Shown here piece by piece: positions 9,562 to 17,851 of a stretch of 64,000 nt of DNA. Position 1 is the stretch's first letter. The number at the start of each line of letters is the position of its first letter. The translations under genes and the position numbers were made by a program. The notes under the pieces were generated by a model, which ran no database searches, was not told the DNA's origin, and saw only the letters and a list, made by a program, of their open reading frames with translations. Source of the DNA: CAYYKD01 sp964471825 (GTDB lineage: Bacteria > Spirochaetota > GWE2-31-10 > CAYYKD01); the NCBI GenBank assembly GCA_964471825.1, contig CAYYKD010000011.1:1-64000 (forward strand). The letters are read 5' to 3'.

Positions 9562-10269
9562 ATGAAAAATAAAATACAGGCAATATCGGTTTTAGCTTTA
9601 ACGGTAACAGTTTTATTTCTTTCTTGTCAGCCAAAACCTTTTTCAAATGTACCGAATACAAGTGCAATGCTAATTAAGATAAAAATAATAAATGACACGA
9701 CAGAAGATATTAGTTGTAAATCAAATAGGGTCATAATACCGGGACAACTTCTTGACAATACTCAAGATATTTTTTCTGACTTAGACCACTATCGTAGATG
9801 TCTTGAAATATCAGGCTCAATAAATGACTATAATGAAATTGAATTTTGTAATGGTACTATTGGATTAAATGATGAAACAAGCTGTCAAACTTGGTCATCA
9901 CCCAGCTATAATAGTTATTTGATATCGTTTAACATAAAAATCAAATTTAATAATGATGTTGAGAAACAACTTATTGGATGGCCAAAAGACTATTTTCCTG
10001 CACAGAATACAGTTATCGATGATCTTGGGTATTACTTTGGATATGATAAGCGGATTCATCCTGTTTATCCTGATATTGACCCTACAAGAAAAAGCTTTTT
10101 TTTTAGTGATTATAAAAGTAGCAAGATATACTATGGCCCTTTTACAAAGTATTCAATTACAATTACAGTAAAAGGAAGTGAGGATATCACAGTTGATTAC
10201 GCACCTGACAACACAACAGATCAGTTGTATTTCCCTGAAGGATGGGGTATATTTGAGTGGGATTTATAA
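9562..10269 (+). CDS. Lipoprotein of unknown function
   Basis: A 235-residue exported lipoprotein. The N-terminus is basic, then hydrophobic, then the lipobox LFLSC, so Cys23 or nearby should be acylated and the protein tethered to an envelope membrane. The mature part has several cysteines (CKSN, RRCLE, FCNG, SCQTW) that could form disulfides, and is rich in beta-forming and aromatic residues. I recognise no family. It stands alone, with its own consensus promoter and a GGGAGGAG ribosome-binding site, between the aconitase operon and the ilv operon. Confidence 0.8.
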   Translation: MKNKIQAISVLALTVTVLFLSCQPKPFSNVPNTSAMLIKIKIINDTTEDISCKSNRVIIPGQLLDNTQDIFSDLDHYRRCLEISGSINDYNEIEFCNGTIGLNDETSCQTWSSPSYNSYLISFNIKIKFNNDVEKQLIGWPKDYFPAQNTVIDDLGYYFGYDKRIHPVYPDIDPTRKSFFFSDYKSSKIYYGPFTKYSITITVKGSEDITVDYAPDNTTDQLYFPEGWGIFEWDL

Positions 10270-10469
10270 GAGTATTGTTTAATTTTTAAGGCTTGTGCAA
10301 AAAAATTATCCTATTTATTGATGAACAACTGCTATAGATTTTTTCGTTGTTTTGGAATGTTTCACACGAAGCGACTCTCAAGGATGATGTAGTGTGACAG
10401 TGGTGATAATAAGAATTACACTTGTAATAGTAGAAATTTATAATAAATAAAAAAAAATAAAAAAAACTT
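10270..10469. other. Intergenic stretch, no gene seen
   Basis: Two hundred bases follow the lipoprotein. The first half is somewhat richer in G+C than its surroundings (around 10340-10410) but has stops in all useful frames and no recognisable motif. The second half is poly-A/T leading into the ilv promoter. Confidence 0.5.
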
Positions 10470-10479
10470 AAAAATATTG

Positions 10480-10508
10480 TTGACAAATAAAAATTATATA
10501 TATATATT
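10480..10508 (+). promoter_or_regulatory. Promoter of the ilvBN-leuA operon
   Basis: TTGACA (10480-10485) and TATATT (10503-10508) are spaced by 17 bases, about 40 bases before the leader peptide start. The bases from 10470 to 10490 match those around the tRNA-Cys/Leu promoter at 63176-63196 with only one difference. Confidence 0.8.
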
Positions 10509-10548
10509 AATTTTAGTATTATTAATTAAATTAATTGAGGAGTTTTTT

Positions 10549-10614
10549 ATGTTTTTTAGATCTAACCTGGATGTAGTCGTCTTATTACTTACTCCTCCTA
10601 AAACTGCGGGTTAG
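10549..10614 (+). CDS. Val/Leu-rich leader peptide of the ilvBN-leuA attenuator
   Basis: A 21-codon reading frame with its own GAGGAG ribosome-binding site six bases upstream. It encodes MFFRSNLD, then three valines and three leucines in a row (codons GTA GTC GTC TTA TTA CTT, 10573-10590), then TPPKTAG and a TAG stop. The run of regulatory codons, the position between promoter and intrinsic terminator, and the operon it precedes all fit a ribosome-stalling leader peptide. It has no isoleucine codon, so valine and leucine supply would be what is sensed. The peptide itself is unlikely to have another job. Confidence 0.85.
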   Translation: MFFRSNLDVVVLLLTPPKTAG

Positions 10615-10661
10615 AATTGTTGTGTTAAAAATATAACCATCCCGCAAGGATGGTTTTTTTT
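10605..10661 (+). terminator. Attenuator: antiterminator/terminator pair
   Basis: The terminator is an 8-bp stem, AACCATCC (10635-10642) with GGATGGTT (10648-10655), followed by Ts to 10661. A competing pairing joins TGCGGG (10605-10610), at the end of the leader frame, with CCCGCA (10641-10646), which overlaps the terminator arm and loop. A ribosome stalled at 10573-10590 would leave TGCGGG free and allow read-through. One reaching the stop codon would cover it and allow termination. GAGGAGT at the leader's ribosome-binding site can also pair with ACTCCTC (10591-10597). Confidence 0.82.
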
Positions 10662-10722
10662 ATTAAAAAACCGGTGTTATGTACAACCGGATAAACTATA
10701 TATTAAATAAGCGAGGTGAATT

Positions 10723-12462
10723 ATGGATCATATTACCGGTGCAAAGATGGTTGTAGAGGCACTTAAACGAGAAGGGGTAGATACTATTTTCGGATATCCG
10801 GGCGGTGCTGTTATACCTTTATTTGATGAGCTTTACTCTACAAAAGAGATTAGAGTTGTATTAACAAGACACGAGCAGGGGGCGGTTCATGCTGCTGACG
10901 GATACGCTAGAGCGACCGGGAAGGTAGGGGTTGCATTAGTAACATCAGGTCCCGGTGCAACTAATACAGTAACAGGTTTGGCTACAGCTAACTTTGATTC
11001 TGTGCCTGTTGTCTGTATATCAGGGCAAGTTCCAACCTCAATGATAGGGATTGATGCTTTCCAAGAGGCCGATACTACCGGGATTACTAATGCTGTTACT
11101 AAGCATAACTATCTGGTTCATTCAATAAATGAATTGGCTGAAACTATGAAGAATGCTTTTTTTATAGCATCAACCGGTAGACCCGGGCCTGTTTTGATAG
11201 ATATTCCAAAAGATGTAACCTTAAATAAGGGGATTTTTAAATATGATTTCGAAGTTAATTTAAGAGGTTATAAACCGCATACAAAGGGACATCCTAATCA
11301 GATTAAAAAAGCTGTTGAGCTTATAGAGAGGGCTAAAAAACCTATTGTTATAGTTGGCGGCGGGGCTATTATAAGTGGTGCGTCAAAAGAGATAAATGAG
11401 TTTGTTAAAAAGTGTGATATCCCGGTTACGGCAACCTTAAACGGCCTTGGCATAATGGATTACAGTGATCCGTATTTCCTGGGTATGCATGGAATGCACG
11501 GAACTATAGCCGCTAATAGTGCAATTCAGGAATGTGATCTTTTGATAGCTATGGGGTCAAGATTTGATGATAGAGCTACAGGCAAGCTTGCTACATTTGC
11601 ACCACACTCAAAGATAATACATATAGATATCGATAGTGCAAGTATTAGTAAAAATGTAGATGTTGAGGTTCCTATTGTTGGTGATGTTAAGGAAGTTCTC
11701 CTTGATATGTTGCCTCTGATTCAAAAGAAGACTCATTCGGATTGGATGGCAAGAATTGTTGAGCTCAAAAGTAAAACTCACGAAATCCCAAGGAATAAAG
11801 AACGGATTACAGCTATTGAGGTAATGGATTCTCTTAATCGAACTTTACCGGATGATACGGTAATAACTACAGAGGTAGGTCAACATCAAATGTGGACTGC
11901 TCTTTATTACAAGTTCAAACGCCCTAGAACACTTGTTACCTCGGGCGGTCTTGGTACAATGGGTTTTGGATTTCCGGCTGCAATGGGTGCTCAGATTGCA
12001 GATACCAGTAGAAAGGTAGTTTGTGTTGCAGGTGACGGTTCTTTTCAGATGAATATTCAGGAGATTGCAACCTGTGTAATTGAGAGGCTTCCGGTTATTG
12101 TTGTTATAATGAATAACGGTTATCTAGGTATGGTTAGGCAGTGGCAAGAGTTATTTCATGATGGAAGATATTCATCAACCTGCCTTATGAACTGTGAGAT
12201 GGATCCGGAGAAATGCAAAGGTGAGGCTCTTGAGTGTAAGAAGTTTATACCGGATTTCGTTAAGGTTGCAGAGGCTTATGGTGCAGTTGGTATAAGGGTA
12301 ACTAAAAGAGAAGAGCTTGATGGTGCTATAAAGAAAGCCCTTGAAGTTAAGGGTCTACCTGTTATTATTGACATAATAACAGAGAGAGAGGAAAATGTTT
12401 GGCCTATGGTACCATCGGGGGCTAGTCTGGAAGATATGATAAAAGGGGGAATGACACTATGA
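10723..12462 (+). CDS. ilvB: Acetolactate synthase, large (catalytic) subunit
   Basis: Thiamine-diphosphate enzyme of 579 residues that condenses two pyruvates, or pyruvate plus 2-ketobutyrate, as the first common step of valine, leucine and isoleucine synthesis. Motifs include the catalytic glutamate region LTRHEQGAVHAADGYARATG, the central MHGMHGT segment, and the ThDP/Mg site GDGSFQMNIQE with MNNGYLGMVRQWQ. After RYSS there is a short cysteine-bearing insertion (Cys487, 491, 498, 505) before IPDFVKVAEAYG. Related Cys-bearing inserts are known in some ilvB lineages. GCGAGG precedes the ATG. Its stop overlaps the ilvN start (ATGA). Confidence 0.96.
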   Translation: MDHITGAKMVVEALKREGVDTIFGYPGGAVIPLFDELYSTKEIRVVLTRHEQGAVHAADGYARATGKVGVALVTSGPGATNTVTGLATANFDSVPVVCISGQVPTSMIGIDAFQEADTTGITNAVTKHNYLVHSINELAETMKNAFFIASTGRPGPVLIDIPKDVTLNKGIFKYDFEVNLRGYKPHTKGHPNQIKKAVELIERAKKPIVIVGGGAIISGASKEINEFVKKCDIPVTATLNGLGIMDYSDPYFLGMHGMHGTIAANSAIQECDLLIAMGSRFDDRATGKLATFAPHSKIIHIDIDSASISKNVDVEVPIVGDVKEVLLDMLPLIQKKTHSDWMARIVELKSKTHEIPRNKERITAIEVMDSLNRTLPDDTVITTEVGQHQMWTALYYKFKRPRTLVTSGGLGTMGFGFPAAMGAQIADTSRKVVCVAGDGSFQMNIQEIATCVIERLPVIVVIMNNGYLGMVRQWQELFHDGRYSSTCLMNCEMDPEKCKGEALECKKFIPDFVKVAEAYGAVGIRVTKREELDGAIKKALEVKGLPVIIDIITEREENVWPMVPSGASLEDMIKGGMTL

Positions 12463-12938
12463 AATACATACTTTCGTTAATTGTAGAAAATAAGCACGGA
12501 GTACTTGCAAAGGTTGTTCAGACTGTAACGGGGAGGGGTTATAATATAATTACCCTATCTGTTGGTCCTTCAGAAAATACTGACACCTCAAGAATGATTA
12601 TTACCTTTGATTGCGATGCAAAGATTATTGATCAGGTTGTTAAGCAGATGAACAAACTCATAGATGTAATTAAGGTTTCACTGATAGATGATAATGAAAA
12701 AGTAGAGAGGGAGCTGGTCTTATTACGGGTTGGTAGAGATAAACAGTCAGAATCATCACTATGCAGGGTGGTTGATATCTTTAAAGGTAGAATTGTAAAT
12801 GTAACGGTAAAAAACTTTGTTATAGAGCTAACAGGAAGTTCTTCAAAGATAGATGCATTCGTAGAGAATATTAAGCCTTACGGAATATCTGATCTAATGA
12901 GAACAGGTCCTTTGGCTTTGCCGAAGTTTAAGATGTAA
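12459..12938 (+). CDS. ilvN: Acetolactate synthase, small (regulatory) subunit
   Basis: Regulatory subunit of 159 residues. An N-terminal ACT domain (about 3-75; LSLIVENKHGVLAKVVQTVTGRGYNI) is followed by the ALS small-subunit C-terminal domain (LVLLRVGRD, FKGRIVNV, LTGSSSKIDAF, DLMRTGPLAL). It activates IlvB and usually confers valine feedback inhibition. The length is standard for the family. Its ATG overlaps the ilvB stop by four bases, so the two subunits should be translationally coupled. The leuA ribosome-binding site follows within ten bases. Confidence 0.96.
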   Translation: MKYILSLIVENKHGVLAKVVQTVTGRGYNIITLSVGPSENTDTSRMIITFDCDAKIIDQVVKQMNKLIDVIKVSLIDDNEKVERELVLLRVGRDKQSESSLCRVVDIFKGRIVNVTVKNFVIELTGSSSKIDAFVENIKPYGISDLMRTGPLALPKFKM

Positions 12939-12956
12939 TCATTGGAGGATTATATT

Positions 12957-14489
12957 ATGGAAAAAATAAGAATATTTGATACAACGCTAAGAGATGGAGA
13001 ACAATCTCCTGGTGCTTCCATGTCAGTAGCTCAGAAGCTTGAGATTGCCAGGGCTCTTGAACGGATGGGTGTAGATGTAATTGAGGCGGGATTTCCCGTC
13101 TCATCAAAAGCTCAGTTTGAAGGGGTTAAGATAATTGCTGAACAGATAAAGAAACCTCTGATTGCAGGTCTTGCAAGGTGTGTTACTAAGGATGTTGATG
13201 CAGTTTATAATGCGACAAAAGATTCAAAAAATAGAATGTTGCATATTTTTATTGCAACATCTAAGATACATATGGATTACAAACTTAAAAAAACGCCACA
13301 GGAAGTATTGGCAACTGTAGAGGAGATGATTACATATTCAAAGAAGTTTTTTGATCACATTGAGTTTAGTGCTGAAGATGCATCAAGAAGTGAACTTGAT
13401 TTCCTTATTAAGGTTTTTAATACTGCAATTAAATGTGGTGCTACAAGTATTAATGTACCTGATACGGTTGGTTATGCAATCCCCAATGAATATGCAGAAC
13501 TTATTGCTAATTTGAAAAAAAATATTCCTCAGTTTAGTGATGGCGTTTATCTATCGGTTCATTGTCATAATGACCTTGGACTGGCAAACGCTAATGCAAT
13601 CGCAGCGGTAATGGCCGGGGCAACACAGGTTGAGACAACTATTAATGGGATCGGCGAAAGAGCCGGTAATACAGCTATGGAAGAGTTTGTTATGACCTTA
13701 AATACAAGAGCTGATTCTATAAAGAAGACAACAAATATTGTTACAAAGTTGATCTATCCTACATCAAGGCTCTTGACCCATCTTACAGGGCTTGTTCCTG
13801 CAAGAAATAAGGCTATTATTGGAGAAAATGTATTTATACATGAATCCGGCATTCATCAGGATGGTGTTATAAAAAATAGAGAAACCTATGAGATAATGAA
13901 ACCGGAGTCTATAGGTAGAGAAGCCGATTCTCTTGTGCTTGGAAGACACTCAGGTATGCATGGGTTTAAAACAAGACTTGATAAGCTTGGGATTAAATTT
14001 GCAGAACCGGATGATCTTAATACTGCCTTTGAAAAATTCAGTGTTCTTGCAGATATAAAAAAAGAGGTCTATGATGATGATCTTTTTGTTATACTTGGCG
14101 ATCTTATTACAAGTATTCCGGAAGGGTATGCTATGGAATATTTTAATATTAACTCAGGTAATACTATTTTACCTACTGCCACCGTAAAGTTGAAAAAAGG
14201 AACTGATGTTTTTCGTATGGCGGCAACCGGCGATGGGCCTGTTGATGCGGCGTTTAAGGCGATTAATAACATAACTAAGCTAGAGCCTAAGCTAAACGAG
14301 TATATTGTTCAGGGGGTTAGCTCCGGGACTGATGCTCAAGGCGAGGTTAAATTAACTATTACAATAGATGAACAGGTCTATACCGGCCGCGGTTCATCAA
14401 CTGATGTAATAGAGGCTAGTGCTAAGGCCTATCTTAATGCTATAAATAAGTTTATCATCGGTATTGGTAAGGATAATTCGCTGATTTAA
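12957..14489 (+). CDS. leuA: 2-isopropylmalate synthase
   Basis: First committed enzyme of leucine synthesis, joining acetyl-CoA and 2-ketoisovalerate. It has 510 residues: a TIM-barrel HMGL-like catalytic domain (FDTTLRDGEQSPGASM, the metal-binding SVHCHNDLGLANANA, GIGERAGNTAMEE), then HESGIHQDGV and GRHSGMHGFK, and a C-terminal LeuA dimer/allosteric domain (about 370-510) for leucine feedback. The start is the ATG at 12957 with GGAGG nine bases upstream; the longer frame from 12942 begins at a TTG with no support. No leuB, leuCD, ilvC or ilvD is in the window, and the operon ends here at a long hairpin. Confidence 0.95.
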   Translation: MEKIRIFDTTLRDGEQSPGASMSVAQKLEIARALERMGVDVIEAGFPVSSKAQFEGVKIIAEQIKKPLIAGLARCVTKDVDAVYNATKDSKNRMLHIFIATSKIHMDYKLKKTPQEVLATVEEMITYSKKFFDHIEFSAEDASRSELDFLIKVFNTAIKCGATSINVPDTVGYAIPNEYAELIANLKKNIPQFSDGVYLSVHCHNDLGLANANAIAAVMAGATQVETTINGIGERAGNTAMEEFVMTLNTRADSIKKTTNIVTKLIYPTSRLLTHLTGLVPARNKAIIGENVFIHESGIHQDGVIKNRETYEIMKPESIGREADSLVLGRHSGMHGFKTRLDKLGIKFAEPDDLNTAFEKFSVLADIKKEVYDDDLFVILGDLITSIPEGYAMEYFNINSGNTILPTATVKLKKGTDVFRMAATGDGPVDAAFKAINNITKLEPKLNEYIVQGVSSGTDAQGEVKLTITIDEQVYTGRGSSTDVIEASAKAYLNAINKFIIGIGKDNSLI

Positions 14490-14526
14490 CGATAAAAATA
14501 CTGCTTTTTTAATACTAACCAAAACG

Positions 14527-14620
14527 GGCTGTCCATTAAGTCGAGAAATGTTTATTTGTACCGGTTAATTGCCGGCGTAAGACGAGTAAAATCATTTATA
14601 AACCGACTTAGTGGACAGCC
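14527..14620 (+). terminator. Long-stem terminator after leuA (or MITE-like element)
   Basis: GGCTGTCCATTAAGTCG (14527-14543) pairs with CGACTTAGTGGACAGCC (14604-14620) over 17 positions with one G-T wobble, and Ts follow. The 60-base loop contains its own hairpin around CCGG. The right arm continues as GGACAGCCTCTTTT, also seen in the terminator at 16481. Such a long interrupted palindrome could alternatively be a small mobile inverted-repeat element. Confidence 0.65.
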
Positions 14621-14700
14621 TCTTTTATAGTCAAAATCTATTTTTTTTAAAAGTAAAAGCTCTTACTGTATAATTCAGCCTGATTTTTATGCTTAATTAT

Positions 14701-15868
14701 TTAGTAAAAAGTAACGACGATATCAGATATTTCCTCAGGTGTTTTATTAAAATTTATCGCGTCGGGGTCACCTATTGCAGTGTACTCGTCCGTAACATTT
14801 GTTCCGTTAGCGATAAAGCCGGTTGATCCGTCATAAGCGATCGGATTATTCAGATTTAATACAAACAACAGGTTATCCAAAACTATGTTTGTCGGGTTTT
14901 CTTGTTTCCATTGAGTAAGTGATGCAAAAAATTTAGTCGTAGTGCTATAATCGATCCCGGCTGTATCAAGAGCTTCACTTATGCCTGTGTTATTATTAAC
15001 CCATTCGTGTGTTATATTGAGGTATTGCGACGACATACTGTCCGAAGATGGATCAACCTCTGTTGATGCGGCTAACGGGAAATATAAATTTACCAGTGAT
15101 TTGCCGGCAACAACATCGGATACCGCTTGAAACATGTAAGCATGATCATTTGAATATTCATCGGGATTGTCTTCACTAACATCGTCTGTTGTATCATCAT
15201 CAAAAAAGTAAGAGTATACAACTCCGCCGTTTAGATTTACAATATTTCCTGACTTCTCTGCATTAAAATATAATTTTCTTGGAAATATTTCTGTTTTGCT
15301 CACATCATCACCTGCACGGTCAAAAACCAACTGTCCTATAAGTTTTTCTGCATTCGAATCAGTACCGTCATATGTTATCTCTACAATATCCATATCGGGG
15401 TTTTCAGATTCTGCATCAAAATCAACTACAATAACTCCCTTTTTAATAAATTTATTGTACTGGATTTGTATAAAAAGTTTAGAATTTTTATAAATTTCAA
15501 TCCTTTTTTTATAATCTCTTGACTCATNNNNNNNNNNTTATCAGAATCCGTTGACCGTTATCATCAGTATTGTCATAAATATCAGGAATGCTATTCTCTG
15601 AAATTGTTTCGATAATATCATTAACAAGATCGATTGCATTTTGTCCAAAAGTAAGTGAACCTCTGAATGGCTCAAATATATTTTCTGCGTCAGATGAAGC
15701 ACTACCTCTACTCTGATTCTCAGACAACAATGAACCGGGTATATTCAACCCGATTTTATTCAATTCAACTGGTATTGCCGGATCTTGTTTTTTTTCTGTT
15801 GCACAGTTAAACCCAAGCAACAATGAAATGGTGATTACGGCAACCGGTATAATCCTAATTCTCAACAT
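14701..15868 (-). CDS. Lipoprotein of unknown function, interrupted by an assembly gap
   Basis: Two open segments on either side of the gap form one gene. The N-terminal part (15868 to the gap) has a signal peptide with lipobox LLGFNC and reads on to the gap. The rest is open from the gap as ESRDYKKRIEIYKN down to a stop at 14701, with no internal start needed. The total is about 385 residues. The mature protein is acidic with many Asp, Asn and Ser residues, including an aspartate-rich stretch (DDDTTDDVSEDNPDEY), and should sit in the envelope. No family is recognised. The frame changes across the ten Ns as written, so the real gap length differs. Confidence 0.75.
15528..15537. other. Assembly gap (10 N) inside a lipoprotein gene
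   Basis: Ten Ns separate two halves of the same reading frame. The frame does not match across exactly ten bases, showing that the run is a placeholder. Confidence 0.9.
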
Positions 15869-16001
15869 TAAAAACCCCCTTTTTTTAAATATTCATTATG
15901 ATAAAACAATTATACCACAATTATACAACATTTTTATTTTTCAACAATAAAATGAGTATTTTTTTTGCTTGTGCATCAATAATAAAAATTAATATGTGAA
16001 A

Positions 16002-16078
16002 TTTAATGTTTATTTAATATTGGTGTATTAACATTAAATAATTGTATTTTAGTATCTTTTATAACTACTTGAGTAGTT
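16002..16078 (+). promoter_or_regulatory. Inverted repeats upstream of a small lipoprotein gene
   Basis: TTTAATGTT (16002-16010) and AACATTAAA (16030-16038) form a spaced inverted repeat. AACTACT-TG-AGTAGTT (16063-16078) is a perfect tight palindrome 25 bases upstream of the ATG at 16104. Both have the shape of operator sites. The regulator is unknown. Confidence 0.35.
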
Positions 16079-16103
16079 AAAAAAAACAATCGTAGGAGTT
16101 TTT

Positions 16104-16448
16104 ATGTTAAAAAGAGCTTTGTTGTTAGTGATGTCTCTATCGTTTTTATTAGTTATTGGGTGTACACCTAATGAGGGGAAAATTAAGGGAGATTTAATGG
16201 GTAAATCTACTTATCGTGCCGGAGTAACTTATTGGTATGAATTTGAAAAGAAAGAGGAGATTAAATCTTTTAAAATTACTAATAAAAAACAGACTAAAGA
16301 TTCTATTGAGTATGTTATTGAGATGAAGCTGGAAAATCACCACGATAAAGAGAAGTATTTTTTAGAATTGTTGGTTGATTATAAAAAAGAAAAGAGTGGT
16401 TGGGTTATTAAGAGGTTGCATCAGCAAAAATTTAATAAGTTAAAATAA
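16104..16448 (+). CDS. Small lipoprotein of unknown function
   Basis: A 114-residue lipoprotein with a clear signal peptide and lipobox VIGC near residue 20. The mature 95 residues are rich in lysine and glutamate with alternating strands (YWYEFEKKEEIKSFKI, YVIEMKLENH, FLELLVDYKKEKSGW), suggesting a small beta-sheet domain of the NTF2-like or DUF4878 kind, but I cannot name it. GTAGGAG precedes the ATG, palindromes lie upstream and a strong terminator lies directly downstream, so it is a single-gene unit. Confidence 0.75.
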   Translation: MLKRALLLVMSLSFLLVIGCTPNEGKIKGDLMGKSTYRAGVTYWYEFEKKEEIKSFKITNKKQTKDSIEYVIEMKLENHHDKEKYFLELLVDYKKEKSGWVIKRLHQQKFNKLK

Positions 16449-16464
16449 TATTTTTTAATTTAGT

Positions 16465-16499
16465 GAGGCTGTCATTTATGGACAGCCTCTTTTTTTTTT
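16465..16499 (+). terminator. Intrinsic terminator
   Basis: GAGGCTGTC (16465-16473), a 7-base loop and GACAGCCTC (16481-16489), followed by ten Ts. It ends the small lipoprotein transcript. Confidence 0.92.
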
Positions 16500-16524
16500 A
16501 GTGATGAGTTTAGTGATGAGTTTA
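16497..16524. repeat. Tandem 12-base direct repeat
   Basis: TTTAGTGATGAG occurs twice in exact tandem (16497-16508, 16509-16520) followed by TTTA, directly after the terminator T tract. Confidence 0.7.
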
Positions 16525-16628
16525 TAGAAATAAATAATATATGGGTATATTACAGACTAATAGTTTTTTTTAATACAGTCTATTAGTGATTGTCTAATAT
16601 TATAGAGCCTAAAAAAACAAATATTCTA

Positions 16629-16657
16629 TTGACTTTTATCATATATAATAATATATT
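16629..16657 (+). promoter_or_regulatory. Promoter of the rpsF operon
   Basis: TTGACT (16629-16634) and TATATT (16652-16657) with 17 bases between them, about 60 bases upstream of rpsF. An S6:S18-type regulatory hairpin was looked for but is not obvious in the short leader. Confidence 0.65.
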
Positions 16658-16719
16658 CCACAAAATTACCTTCTTGGCTTTGTAAAAAGTCCAAAAAATT
16701 ATGTTCATAAGGAGGAACT

Positions 16720-16998
16720 ATGAGAAAGTATGAGATGATGATTATCTATGATCTAGAGGCTGCAACAGCTGAGGAGACAAATGTTTTTGTGAAGGATATT
16801 CTTGCAAAACACAATGTTGAGATAGTAGATGAGAAAAATATGGGAGTAAAAGAGCTTGCATATGAAATCAACAGAAAAACAAGAGGACACTATTTCCTTT
16901 TCAATATGTTGACAGAGCAGAAGTCACTACCTCAAATTGAAAGACTATTTAAGCTTTCAGACAATGTCATGCGATATTTGATTTTAAACAGGGACTAA
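16720..16998 (+). CDS. rpsF: 30S ribosomal protein S6
   Basis: S6 binds S18 and the central domain of 16S rRNA in the small subunit. At 92 residues it is typical. MRKYEMMIIYDLEAATAEE, the VDEKNMGVKELAYEINRKTRGHY core and the DNVMRYLI strand are diagnostic. It has a perfect AAGGAGG ribosome-binding site. It heads the conserved rpsF-ssb-rpsR-rplI-dnaB string. Confidence 0.97.
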   Translation: MRKYEMMIIYDLEAATAEETNVFVKDILAKHNVEIVDEKNMGVKELAYEINRKTRGHYFLFNMLTEQKSLPQIERLFKLSDNVMRYLILNRD

Positions 16999-17001
16999 TT
17001 T

Positions 17002-17556
17002 ATGGCGAGAGACTTAAACCAGGTTATTATAATCGGGAGACTTGTGAGGCAACCGGAAGTGCGATATACTGCAAATGGATTGCCTGTTGCCAAGTTTTCT
17101 ATTGCAAATAACGAAGTTTTTAATCAGGGCAATGAAAAAAAAGAGATAGTTAATTATTTTGATATTGTTGTCTGGGGTAATCAAGCCGTTAATTGTGAAA
17201 AGTACCTTAATAAGGGGAGTCAGGTTGCTATTGATGGAAGATTGCGTCAAAATAGGTGGGATGATCCAAGTGGACAGAAGAGGTCTAAGGTTGAGATTAT
17301 CGCAAGCTCTGTTCAATTTCTTAGTCCTAATCAAGGACAAAGAGAAGGCAATCAACAAGTTGCTTACGGTAATACAACAGGTCAATTTAATACACCGATT
17401 CAAAAACCTGCATATAATCAGCAAGTAAATGTGAAACCTCAACAATCAAATAATGAAAATAGTTTTATTGTTGATCCCTGGAGTGATAGTAGTAGTTCTG
17501 AAACGCCCTTAGAGGATTACCAGGACTACGGAAGTGAAGATGATATTCCATTTTAG
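17002..17556 (+). CDS. ssb: Single-stranded DNA-binding protein
   Basis: SSB protects single-stranded DNA and recruits replication and repair proteins. It has 184 residues: an N-terminal OB fold (about 1-110; NQVIIIGRLVRQPEVRYTANG, NYFDIVVWGNQAVNC, VAIDGRLRQNRW), a Q/N-rich flexible linker, and the conserved acidic tip SEDDIPF that binds partners. The start is three bases after the rpsF stop, with only a weak ribosome-binding site. Its position between rpsF and rpsR is conserved in many bacteria. Confidence 0.97.
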   Translation: MARDLNQVIIIGRLVRQPEVRYTANGLPVAKFSIANNEVFNQGNEKKEIVNYFDIVVWGNQAVNCEKYLNKGSQVAIDGRLRQNRWDDPSGQKRSKVEIIASSVQFLSPNQGQREGNQQVAYGNTTGQFNTPIQKPAYNQQVNVKPQQSNNENSFIVDPWSDSSSSETPLEDYQDYGSEDDIPF

Positions 17557-17570
17557 TTAGGAGATGTCTT

Positions 17571-17840
17571 ATGGAAGATAAAAAAATTATGAATAAAGAT
17601 GACGGTATGTTTGATGGACGAAAATCAGCATATATGAGAAGAAAAGTGTGTAGGTTTTGTGCAGATAAAAATCTAAAGATTGACTACAAAGAAGTGGGAA
17701 CTCTAAGAAGATTTATTACTGAGGGCGGTAAGATAATTCCAAGAAGAATTACCGGGAATTGTGCAAAACACCAGAGGATGATAGCTCATGAGATTAAAGT
17801 TGCAAGATCTATAGCTCTTATTCCTTATTTAAAGAAATAA
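17571..17840 (+). CDS. rpsR: 30S ribosomal protein S18
   Basis: Small-subunit protein that pairs with S6. It has 89 residues with a short N-terminal extension. The core YKEVGTLRRFITEGGKIIPRRITGNCAKHQR is unmistakable. It keeps CRFC and CAKH, a possible zinc-binding (C+) form of S18. TTAGGAG precedes the ATG at 17571. Confidence 0.97.
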   Translation: MEDKKIMNKDDGMFDGRKSAYMRRKVCRFCADKNLKIDYKEVGTLRRFITEGGKIIPRRITGNCAKHQRMIAHEIKVARSIALIPYLKK

Positions 17841-17851
17841 CAGGGGGAAAT

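Noticed and set aside
10286..10486. Minus-strand 66-codon frame upstream of the ilv promoter
   Set aside because: Low-complexity translation, no ribosome-binding site, and its 5' part lies in poly-A/T promoter DNA.
10500..10722. T-box riboswitch upstream of ilvB
   Set aside because: No T-box sequence or specifier stem is visible; the leader peptide with paired stems explains the region.
17014..17445. Minus-strand 143-codon frame inside ssb
   Set aside because: Antisense shadow of ssb with no ribosome-binding site or family signal.
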